The notes under the pieces: generated by a model
What the model was told of the DNA's origin: nothing
The model's input: the letters and a program-made list of their open reading frames with translations, nothing else
Databases searched by the model: none
Shown: piece by piece, positions 48,160-59,900 of the stretch
How the letters are laid out: the number at the start of each line of letters is the position of its first letter
How positions within the stretch are numbered: position 1 is the stretch's first letter
Position numbers and translations under genes: made by a program
NCBI GenBank assembly: GCA_905250115.1
Contig: CAJNOI010000106.1
Span: forward strand, 62,001-126,000
DNA from: Adineta steineri
Taxonomy: Eukaryota > Rotifera > Eurotatoria > Adinetida > Adinetidae
Direction: 5' to 3'
DNA length: 64,000 bases

Positions 48160-49259
48160 CATTTGCTTCAATTGGATCACCAACTGGTGTACCTGTACCA
48201 TGTGCTTCAACAAATAATATTCTTCTTGTATCATAATTATTTCTTGAATAAATATTTGCTAATAAACGTTCTTGTCCAGCAGCTGATGGTACGACAAAAT
48301 TTGTTTTTCCTTCATTTCCATCATGACCACTAAGTACATCACGAACAACACAATATATACGATCTCCATCACGTTCAGCATCACTTAATCGTTTCAATAA
48401 TAAAAGACCAAGACCATCGCCTATAAAAAAAATTTAATTGAAATTTATTTCGAGATAAAAAAGAAAACTAATCAATTGAATGGAATTTACCTTTAGCATA
48501 ACCATTAGCATCAGCACTAAATGATCGACTTCTTCCATCAGGTGATTGTGCACCAATAAGTGAACTTTGAAAAAAATTTTCTGGTGCAAATACTCCATTA
48601 ACACCACCACATACAGCCATATCAGCTTCATTTGTACGAAGACATTGTACAGCCATATGTAAAGCTTCGAATGATGATGAACAAGCAACATCTAGTGATA
48701 CATTCGGACCTTGTAAATTAAAATGATATGATAAACGAGCTGACGCATTATATAATAAAGTATTAGGTCCATGAAATCTTGATCGATGTTCAGGTTTCAT
48801 ACGAGTTGTCGCAAGTGAATGGTCTGTTGAAAATTGCCCAATATGTACTGATGTTTTTGTACCATTCATTTTTTCAACACTATATCCAGCATCATCAAGT
48901 AAATGAACAAATTTTAACATAAGTAATCGATGACATGGATCGACACTGCCTGCTTCAGCATCTGATAAATCAAAAAAACTTGCTTCAAACATATCCCATT
49001 GATGATTTGACATAAAATAACCAGCACGAAGAAGTTTTTGACGAAATTGTCCATTATTATCCATATTAAGCATATGACCAAGATATGATTCAAGATCAAA
49101 TCGATCAATTGGTGTTGCACTACCAACATCACGACTTTCTTTTAGTGCATGCCATAAATCATTTGGTGAATGAATATCACCTGCAAATTCACATGATATA
49201 CCTATTAAAGCGATTGGTTCTAATGATGTATTATTATTATTATTATTTGTAGTTGACAT
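48160..49259 (-). CDS. Polyketide synthase ketosynthase, partial at gap
   Basis: Exons 48491-49259 and 48160-48420 (70-nt intron, phase 1), then the sequence gap. The N terminus MSTTNNNNNN leads into EPIALIGISCEFAGDI, the normal ketosynthase start. VDPCHRLLM, DVACSSSFEAL (catalytic Cys near residue 193) and EAHGTGTPVGDPIEA (first catalytic His) are present. The third catalytic element, normally K-x-N-x-GH-T, would lie past the gap and is not seen. Ketosynthases condense malonyl-type units onto an acyl chain in polyketide synthesis. No acyltransferase, reductase or ACP is visible. It lies downstream of the NRPS-methyltransferase gene on the same strand, so hybrid NRPS/PKS chemistry is a reasonable inference. 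The intron argues against bacterial contamination. Confidence 0.85.
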
Positions 49260-49942
49260 TATTATTCTTGTTTAAATATTCTTTTTCTGGATTAATATAA
49301 TAAAGTTTTATATCTAGAATAAATATTATTATATAAAATAAAATCTAAGATTAATTTAATTTTTAATTGAAAATAGTATTAGATCTATACAAATATGACT
49401 ATAATTTAATGAGATTACGAATTTTGTTTTGTTTTTTATTAGAAAATATTAGAATTATTTTTACTATTTGATAGAACAAATATAATCTATAAATCTGTTC
49501 ACATTGGACTTCTATTGTCTTTTGTAAATTAGAGAAAATTTATGGATGAATTTCTAATGTGATTAATATTTTTCATGCTATAGGTAATGTTTGATTAGTA
49601 GTGGACAAGCATAAAAAGTCTTAAAAATTTAAAAATTACGTAGAATTGTCAAATAGTCGGATGAGTGTCCAAGTACCTATGATAATAATCTAGAATGTGA
49701 AATAGGTTATAAGTTCTTTTTATGATTATAATATTGTTGGGTGTGGATGTGGGTGGGTTATGAGATGCTAGACACCCACACCCTCAATATGGAATTTCGA
49801 AAAACAATTAGTTTCTACATTAGATTTGCTACGAAATAAAAATAAAACATCAGTATAAATTCAAGAAATGTAAAACGATAGAGTAAGTAAGGTTAGTTTG
49901 AAAAAAGAGAAAATGTTCGTAATATCAAGTCTAAATTTGATT
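49260..49942. other. Spacer between methyltransferase stop and ketosynthase start
   Basis: About 680 bp, AT-rich, with a GGGTGTGG...CACCCACACCC inverted pair near 49739-49783 that could form a hairpin (terminator-like or structural). No ORF is supported. Confidence 0.4.
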
Positions 49943-50969
49943 TCAGATGGTGCTCATATCTGTTGTTGTTTTCTTTCGAAATACAGCTCGCCAATACTGA
50001 ATACTTCCTTCGTACATGCCATTGTACATGTGAGTACCAGGTAATCCAGCAAACAAACGAAAATATTCCTGTTCTTTTGGTCGAACATAACGTTTAATAA
50101 ATTCAGCACGAGTGTTGCTTTGAATGTCAAGTGCATGGAGAACATTTTTTGTAATATTGATCTTTTTTTCAACAATCAATTCACCATTTGCTGTTAAATA
50201 ATCAATGGATGTATCTGATCCATCTATGTGCAATAAGTCACACCAAAGAAAATATCCATTTGGACGAAGTACACGGGTAACTTCACTAGCGAATCGTTGT
50301 ACTGCTGCTGGTCCACCATAAGCATGTGTTGCTTCAACACAAAGGACAATATCAAGGGACTCATTTTCAAATGGTAAATATTTTGTTGCATCAGCTACTA
50401 CGAAGGAAAGTCGAGAAATCATCGAATGGCGTTGTCGACATACATCAATGACACCGGATGAAAGATCAGCTCCCACATAAGAACCAGGTACATAATTATG
50501 GACGCACCAAACAGCACCAGCACCTCTACCGCAACTCACTTCAAGTACATTCTGATTTGTAAGTGATACGTGTGCAAGGACCTATATCGAAGAGCAGAAC
50601 ATTTTAGTCATAATTACTACATTTTGAAGATATAGATATTCTGTTGATCGCACATCCAATAAAAGGAAATTCTATTTATTGTACGTCCAATGTACAAAGA
50701 AAACACTGAACTCTGTATTGTTCATTTTTGATCATTTACCTGTTTATATAGCTGTTTCGAACAGTAGTCGGTATTATCGTTATTGTGCTCATCAAAATCT
50801 GCATAGCCATAATTCATGAATTGTAGTTCATCAACGTTCGAATAGGTATTTGCAATCCACTCATACCAGAAAGACAAACTATCCACGTTTTCAGATGATT
50901 GTTGTTGTTCAGCTTTATTATCACGAACCGATAAAGATTGAGATGATGTTGCTTTTGTTGTCAAAAGTT
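49943..50969 (-). CDS. SAM-dependent methyltransferase domain, phthiotriol-methyltransferase-like
   Basis: Exons 50740-50969 and 49943-50581 (158-nt intron, phase 0). FMNYGYAD opens the fold; motif I is VLEVSCGRGAGA; then YVGADLSSGVI, FVVADATKYLPF, a VLCVEATHAYG stretch (motif II) and VLRPNGYFLWCDL (motif III). This order and wording resemble the bacterial phthiotriol/phenolphthiotriol O-methyltransferase family and plant/fungal relatives of the Erg6 fold, which methylate lipid or polyketide hydroxyls. The first exon has no ATG before Met at 50817, inside the conserved FMNYG block. It also joins in phase to the exon ending at 51778. It is therefore probably the C-terminal domain of the NRPS, not a free enzyme. 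A stand-alone gene with an unseen 5' exon is the alternative. Confidence 0.8.
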
Positions 50970-53900
50970 CTACAAAAAATAAACTTAGTATAATGAAAGA
51001 ATGAATTCATTGATATACAATGATTACAAGCAATTAATCTAACTTTAAGTAAGCTATAAGTATAATTTATCATGTACAATGATCGATCTAGAAGTTCAGA
51101 ATATAATCGCGTCTGAATGGTACACAATATCAGTCAGAGAATTTTCCGAGTGAATTATCAGCAACGAAATTCTAGTATGGTACATTTAGTTCATTCTTTT
51201 TTAATTGAACTTGTTGTTTTAGCTTTTTAAGAACAATAAATTACGTAATCGTATATAATATAAAAAACAAAGAGTCAAAATGAATCGTTTCATTAATAGT
51301 AGAACTGAATGAATAGTGAATAGTCATAATAAACAAAGTTACATTTGCTGAATATTAAATAGCATCTCGCAAGTATTATAGTGGATGGCTCATAATAAAT
51401 AAGAGACTGAAAATGAACTACTGTGAACCAAACTGAACTCGATCTAATTTTGTAAGAGATGATTTAGCGTAGTCTAATGTCACATGAAATTTATGGAAGT
51501 GTGAACTTTAACGTAACGTCTCTAACTGTACGAAAACTACATTTTAACCTACGATCTGCACTTGATCAAGTAGACCAAATGCTATTCGAATGAAACCTCA
51601 TTGGAACTAAAATGGATTCAGAAAAATGCAATTCAATAGACTTCTTATGGTGTATCTTGCGATGTATTTTGTTTTTTCATGAAACGTATTCAGAAATCAA
51701 AGTGTACAATAGAAAATACGATGATTTATTATGTATCACTAGTGAGAAGTATGATTTTATTTATGTAAATAGCTTACTTGCAGGGAGTCCTTTCCATTGA
51801 GTATTTGGTAGTAACAGATCATTTTTCATTATCAATGTAAATGGATAAAGTCTATTGTTGCCCATCAATTTGCAGCCTGCCATCACAAATGAACCACTCA
51901 TAAGCACACATGACTTTCTGATCGTCACAGGAGCTAATTTTAGGATACGTTGTTCAAAACTATGACACTAAAACAATTTAAAGATAAATATTCTTTATAA
52001 AAGAGTATAAGAAAATATAGTTATAATTTACCTGAATATTAGCATGCATATTAAGTCGAACATCATCTTCAATCATTACTAAATAATAATCAGTGAGACA
52101 AGAAAAATCAGGTATGATTACACCTTCACCAATGTGTGCACCAAGTACACGAAATAAATGAATTAACCATTGTGTATTGCCAAGAAATGGACAAATGAAT
52201 TGTTGATGATCTTGTCTTAGTCTTGATATTATCTGTTGTACTAGTGGATAGCGTATGTATGAGCGATATCGATAAGTAATACAAATAAGTATTGTATGAA
52301 TGATTAACATACTAATGACACCAGTTAATGAATAGATGGTTAAGAGAAGAGATTTACTAATGAAATGAGTAAAACATGTATGCCAAATAGGAATAATTTT
52401 CATTTCATCTGCTGTTGTTATTGTTGATGATGATCTCAAAGGCATTTTGAATGGCATGACACAAGCTGGAACACCAATAAAAACATCGCCTGTGTTACTA
52501 TTTGTCTCGCGAGAAACACGTGTTAAATTACCAATCATTATCTCAGACGCAAGATGACTACCCGGTAAAACTGAACATCCATTCGCAAGATTTGTATAAG
52601 ATCCAAGTGTTATGTGATCTACACAATGATCACCTGAAAGTGTCAACTCAGTTGGAACTAATAATACTGAACCAAAAGTAGTAACTCCTGTTTCAAAATG
52701 TAATAAATTTGTTGGATAAGACAAGAATGTATCTATTTCACCGATTTTAACATTATCTTCAATTTGAGCACCTAACCAACGAACTACAATAGGATAAACA
52801 TGATCGTAACTATTTGGTAGTAACCATGCATAATGAAAACTAGATACAACTAATTGACGAAGCCATAATTTATGTAGATATGACCATGATGCAATTGGAT
52901 ATGTCTCACCAGCAGCACAAGAACCAACTATAAATTTCAAAAGAAGAACAGAAATAAAACAACCAAGAATTGACCATAATGTCCAACAAAAAGCAATACA
53001 AATAGGTAATGGTACTTGTACAATTGAATAAACTTTGTAAATGATGATCAGAAGTATAGAATGTATATAGATCAGTAAGCAAAGTACAATAACTTGAAAG
53101 ATCTTATGCCATATTGATAATGATCGCTTATTGTATGTCATGAGTGTATTTGTAGAAGATTTGTCGTCGTCAGCGTCGATAATCGTTTGAGATGCAACAA
53201 AACCAGTGATTGATGACATTGGTTGAACAATAATATTATCTTTCATATCAACTCCATCAAACAGAATCGAGCGTGTACCGATTGAACAATAAGAACCGAT
53301 CTTAATTGAATATAGTTCAAAAGTGTTGTCATCATTAAAATGAAAACAATTCAAGGATGTTTGATCAGCGATCCAAGTTCCATCATCAATTTCTATCAGC
53401 CATGGGGCATCTATGGCTGTAGTATAAATATGTGCCTTGATACTAACACGAGCACCACAAAGACGAAGATAATAATTATAGAATGGTGTGCCAAGTATAT
53501 GTTGTAACCAAAATGTATTATTAAACCACAATCGATCTAAAAACCACCATCGATAATAGTTCCACGAGAAGACAATGTCAGTTTTGTTATTTTGTAGTGA
53601 AAAGAGACGTGAACAAATGGCATAGAATATAAGATGAGATGCTGGTAAGAATGGAAAAAGAAATGGGCACCATCGGACAAGAATTACAATTGGCCATAAC
53701 CACTGACAAATCAAAAGTATAATACCTAGTGATTCAATGATCATCGAGGGTGAAAGACGAACATTAGTTTCATGACTTTCATTAACTACAATAGCAGACT
53801 CCTGTGATTGATTTGAAATCAACAAAGGTTCTATTGCTATGGCCAATTGTCGAATAGATGGATTAGTAAATAGAAGACCAATATCAATATTAGTATACAC

Positions 53901-56900
53901 CTGTTGTCGCATTAGTGTAAGTGCGCGTATAGCATCTAGCGATGTTCCACCGAGCTGACCAAAAGAAACGTCAATAGGCGGAGATTCAATATGGAAAGCT
54001 TGACTGAAAATCTGTTGCAGTTGTTGTTCAAGAGTAGTACTTGGTACATTACCATAATCGGTAACTATCGATAAAGAGTCAGGTGGAGGAAGAAGTTTTC
54101 GATCTATTTTTCCATTTACATTTAATGGTAATTTGTCAAGTATAACAAAGAAAGATGGAGTCATATGAGGTGGTAAATGTGATTGACAATGTTGTCGTAA
54201 TTCGCTTTCATCAATATGAGAACTCTGAACATAAGCAACTAAATGATCATCACTCCATTTAATGACAACACAGGCTGAAATCGATGTTTGAAGTAAACAT
54301 TGTTCTATTTCACCAAGTTCAATTCGTTGTCCATGAAGTTTGATTTGATGATCTTTTCTTCCTTGAAAATGAAGAAGACCATTGTTATCCATTCTCACAA
54401 GATCACCTGATCGATAAAATAATTGACCATCTATTTCAACAAGAGCTCTTGCAGTTAAATCATCACGACCAAGGTAACCAGCAAAGACGCCAGCTCCTCC
54501 TACACACAGTTCACCTTCTTGATTTGCGATTGATTGTTGTGAATATTCATTCATAATCATATATTGATAATTAGAAAGTGGTCTACCAATCGGAATGCTT
54601 TGTATATTATTTGTAACATTCAGATGGCAGACTGTACAATCTATGGTTGTTTCAGCTGGACCGTATAAATTCCACACAATACAGTTTGTTATACTAATGT
54701 TCACAATCAAACCGATTAAAGGACCAGAAAAAGGTTCACCTACAACAATAAGCATGCCCTAGATAAGCAAACGAAATTAGTTCGGAAGTCACTCACCACT
54801 GCTGCAAAGTGATCGAAGATGTGTCAACACATTTGGATTGTTACTTTGCTGAACAGAAGAAAAAAAACTGTGCAATAAACTTGGAACAGTGTGTAGATAT
54901 GTGATTTGTTTGTTCTGTAACACTGTGGATAAATAATCAAAATCGATAGCTCCACTTGGATGAAGCATAACTAGTGTGCCTCCAACCAACAATGTACCAA
55001 GTATTTCTTGAACATGAATATCAAATGAACATCGTGTCATTTGTACAACTGTATCATCTTTATTAAATGAGTTAATATAAACTAAAGAATGTATACAATC
55101 AACAAAGTTCTTATGTCGAACTTGAACCTATGAAAGACCATGAAAATCAATCACAGATTAGAAAAACGAAGTGTTAACAAACCGCTTTGGGTGTTCCAGT
55201 TGAACCACTAGTGAAAATAATGTAGGCCATCTCTTCACCTTGCACTATCGCACTTGAAAGACAATTATAATCCATATCACTATTCCGATCATTATTAATT
55301 AGTATTGAATCAATATCAAGTGAAATAATATCATGATCGAATTTGGTTTCAGTTAAATGATGAACAAGAACAAGACGACTTTGTGTCTGTTGAACAAGTG
55401 CTTGCAAACGATGTTGTGGATCTCGAGGTGACAATGGACAATATACACCACCAGCCATTTCAATTCCCATAATACCAATCACCTAATCAAAAATCAATCT
55501 CATATTCATATCAATAGTTATTCATCTTAACGAACTTACCATTGACAAACTTCGCTCGACACATTGACACACGACCTCACCTGGTAACACATGATATTCA
55601 TTAAGAAGAGTTAAGGATAATGTTTGTACATAATGTAAGAGTTCACAATATGTCAATGATTGTTCATCAAGTTCAACAGCTAGCTTTTGTGGATGTTTCA
55701 TTACTTGATATACAAACTCATGATGAATACAAGTGAGAGAAGATGAAAATGGTATTTGTGTATTATTCAATGATTGCATTAGATACTGTTCATTTGACAA
55801 TATTGATGATAGTTCATAGATTGGGTTGTTTATTTGGCTGTCAATCATAGATGCAGATAATTGATGTAACATGGAATGAAATCGTTGTGAAATCTTCTCC
55901 ACTGTGTCTCTATTGAACAAGTCAAGTGATGCATTGATTGTACATGACAGTTGATTCATGTTCATATTATGATGAAATGAAAGAGAGAAGTCGCATACAG
56001 TTAGTATGTCATCTTCATTATCATTGAATGAAAAAGATGTTGGAACAAGTTGAGAATCACCAATCATCATGGCATTGTTACTCTTGTATGATATAAATTC
56101 TAGAGATATGTTCAAAAATGCATGCTTTGAAATATGTGGATGTTGATTGAGAATATGTTGAAGTGGAAAATATGAATAATTCATACTATTTGTTGTTATC
56201 TCTCGAACATGCTCAAGTAGTTGATGAAAAGACCAATGAGGATCTAATTGACATCGTAATGGAATAACATTCTCAAATAATCCAGTGATTGATTTGAGTT
56301 CATCTCTATATCGATTATTATTGATGTTCATAGCCAGACATAGATCTGTTTGTCCATTAGTTAGTTTAAATAGAAAGATGAAATAAATAGCAAATGTGAG
56401 ATGTTCAAGTGATATGTTGTTTGATGATGCATGGGTAAGAAAGTCACGTGATAGATCTTGATCAAAATCAAATGAAATAGATGTTCCACGACCAGTTCGA
56501 TGTTCATTTGAGAGACGATATTGATCAAATGGTAATGACAAAGGCTGATCAAGTTTACAATCATGAAGAGCATCCAGCCAAAACATACTTGCGCCAGTCA
56601 TTGACATTTGTTGTTCAATAACAGCATCTACATAAGTAAACAAAATAATGTATTAGGTAAAAGATAAGAACTCTTTCTATTTACAATCGAGATAACGAAG
56701 ATTGCTGTTGTCGTCATATAGTAATTGACCTGTTGCGTATGCTTGATTGAGGTCATAAAGAAACACTTCCATCGATGGAGCATCAAATAAAGCATGATGA
56801 AAGTTGAAAATAAGTAGACCTTGGTCAGAAAGATGATGATTTGAAGAGATTTGTTTGTAATAAATAATATGACATCGAAAGACAAGACCTTGAGTAAGAT

Positions 56901-59900
56901 CAAAAAGATGAGGATTACGTTTCTCATCGTGTAAAATTTCATTGAGTTGCTTATCTGTTTTATAAATAGTTTCGATGATCGAAAGCATATCAGTATAGTT
57001 ATCTTTTCGTGTAATAACTCGTTGCGTGAGTTGATTCATCTGTGCATCAAAGATAAGTGATGTATGAAGTGAAGGATGTTTGTTAAAAGTAAGATGAAGA
57101 GCATGACGAAGTTGTTTAATAGATAAAGTATTACTTGCTTGGAGACGATAAACAAAAGGCATATTATAGATTGCTATTTGAGGTTTGTCTGGATCGAATC
57201 GAATTCTTTCATCAAGCCAAATACGAGCTTGTGCAAATGATGCTGGTGCTATATAAAAATAATAAATAATAACAACAATAAAATTTAATCTTAACTTTGT
57301 TCTATATTGAGTTCTTAAGTTCGTTGTGTTTGCTCGTTAAGTGATATAAAAGAATGTTGATGAAATATTTATGATATACGGTACGTCTCGGAAATAGTCT
57401 ACTAAGAGTTTTTTTCTCATATATTTGTTATTTCGTTGAACTTCCTCAACAAATATTTTGTTTTAAATTGAAACTGATTATAACGAGCTCCCATTTTTTT
57501 GAATATTATATAAAACTTTAGTTGGTGTGATGAAGCGCAAGTAACTAAAAAGTCAACGAAGCTTTTTCCTTGAGATTTTCATATGAAAGGATATATTTCA
57601 TTAAGTTCAACAGGAATATCTATATGAAACAAGTTTTACAGTTTTTCTGTGATACAAAGTTAACAGAAGACTGCTACAGGAGACTGAGGTAATTAATGGG
57701 AAACACGAGCAGAAAAGATTTTAAAATGATAGTTTTGTAGTTCAGTATATAAGATCGCCTGAATACATTGGAACTCGGTATATTTATCTTTAATTTAAAT
57801 GACAAATCTGTTAAGAAAGTTAAACTAAATAGAAAAGATATGAAAAAACTATTCGAAAATTATTTATAAAATATTCTGTGTATGTGTATCTCTATCATTG
57901 TCTATATAGTTTTCTCAAATCCATCCAAGATATATATACCTTCATTCGTAATATCTGATTGCCGACAAAAAACTATTTGTTCCATTTCATGAACTTCCTC
58001 TGGCAAAATAAGACTAAGTTTCATAATAGGTGAAACATTGAAATCAGTTTGATTAATATTAGAATTCATTGAAAAGAGTTGTTCGAAGACATGCTGAAAT
58101 CTTCGACTTATTACGGCAAGTGTCTTCTTATCATATAAATCACTTGAACAAACAAAAGAACAGCAGAGTTGATTATCATCTGATGATGAATTGTATACAA
58201 ATGTTAATGAAAAGTCAAATTTAGTCATTTCATATGATCCATTTAACGACACTTGTTCTAAATTGACACCATTCAAAGATAAATCATTAACTTCTTTTGA
58301 TATAGTGATAAAATCAAACACTACTTCAAGAAATGATGCATCCGATTGAGTGAGATGTAAATCACCAAGAATATGTTGAAGTGGATAATGAGAATGTTCA
58401 AGAATTGATAAGCATTTTTCTTGGACATATTCAACTACTTCATCAAATGACCATTGAGAATCAAGTTCAACACGATATGGTAATGTTGAAACAAACATTC
58501 CTATCATGTTCACTAATTCACTTCGATATCGATTAGCATTAATCGAAGAAATACATAAATCACTCTCACCATGAGTTAGTTTGAATAGGAAGACATAAAA
58601 TATGGATAAACCAAGTTGAAAAAGTGTAAGATGATGTGATGATGCATATTTGAGAAATGATCTACATATTTCATCATCAAAAGTGATTTGAGCTGTAGAA
58701 GCTAAACCTGATCGTTGATCAGTTAATAAACGTTGTCGATCAACAGGTAATGATAATTGGCCTGTGAGATTATATCCTTTGAGTTCTAATTGCCAAAATT
58801 CTTGAGACGATGTTATATTCATTATGTGTTCATGAATAGAATAGTCAATATATTGTAATGAATTATCATCTATAGGGAGCAAGTCATTTGATTGATAAGC
58901 AAGAGAAAGATCACGAAGGAAGATTGATACTGATGCTCCATCAAAACAGGCATGATGAATAGTAAATAATATTAAATCATCTTTGGTCATTAGATCATCA
59001 CTACTCTGAGTGAGTGAATGATTTGATTGACCACGACGAAGAATATGGCAATTAATAACATGTCCCATTGATAAATCAAATAAATCTGATTGATTTAAAA
59101 TCTTCTTTACAATTTCATTCTGTTCATGTTTTTCATCAGGAAGAGTAATCATCGAAAATCTAGATGATTTCTTATCATTGATAATAGCATTTGGATCTAA
59201 ACAATGTTGAACAATAGTACCATTTGTATCAAAATAGAGTGCTATTCGAAAAATTTGATGTTTTCTTATGATAGATTGAAATGCATGTTGTAATCGTGAA
59301 ATAGATATATGATCATTCATAGATGAAAACCGATAAATTAATGGAATAACATATATGTTAGTATTATTATTTGTTGATGAAAATCGAATTTGTTCATCTA
59401 AGAAAATACGTTCTTGTGCAAATGATGGTCTAGCTGAAATAAGAAAAACAAGATAAAAATGTAGTTGATGATAATATCTAGTACAAATTGTTTTGTTTAC
59501 CTTTCATGATATGTAATGAAGGCCAAGGAATGTTCTCCAGAGTGTGGATAATATTGATAGATTGCTGAATGAATTGAGCATGATGAATAATTGTTGGATG
59601 TTGAAATAGATTAGAAATAGAAAGAGTATTTGTTTCTAAATGAAACTCGGTCTTGTATCGATGAAATAGTTGCATGATAAGTAGTGAATGACCACCAATA
59701 GTAAAGATATTTGTATCAGTTGAGATCTGATTTTGTTTGAACATCTCACACCAAATCTGATGAATACTAACTTCAGTATCATTTGTTGGTAGTAACAATT
59801 CTGTACTGTTTGTGAGATGCATAGATGAGAAGTGAAGTGAAGGAAGTTGTTTTCGATCTATTTTACCATTTGGATTCAGAGGTAATTTATTTAGTATAAT

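Noticed and set aside
57940..59433. C(a) read as an epimerisation domain (canonical PCP-E-C order)
   Set aside because: It begins with a FAQERI-type C1 motif and has an MIGMFVSTLPYR-like C5 motif, which are condensation features; the E-type signature motifs I know are not seen.
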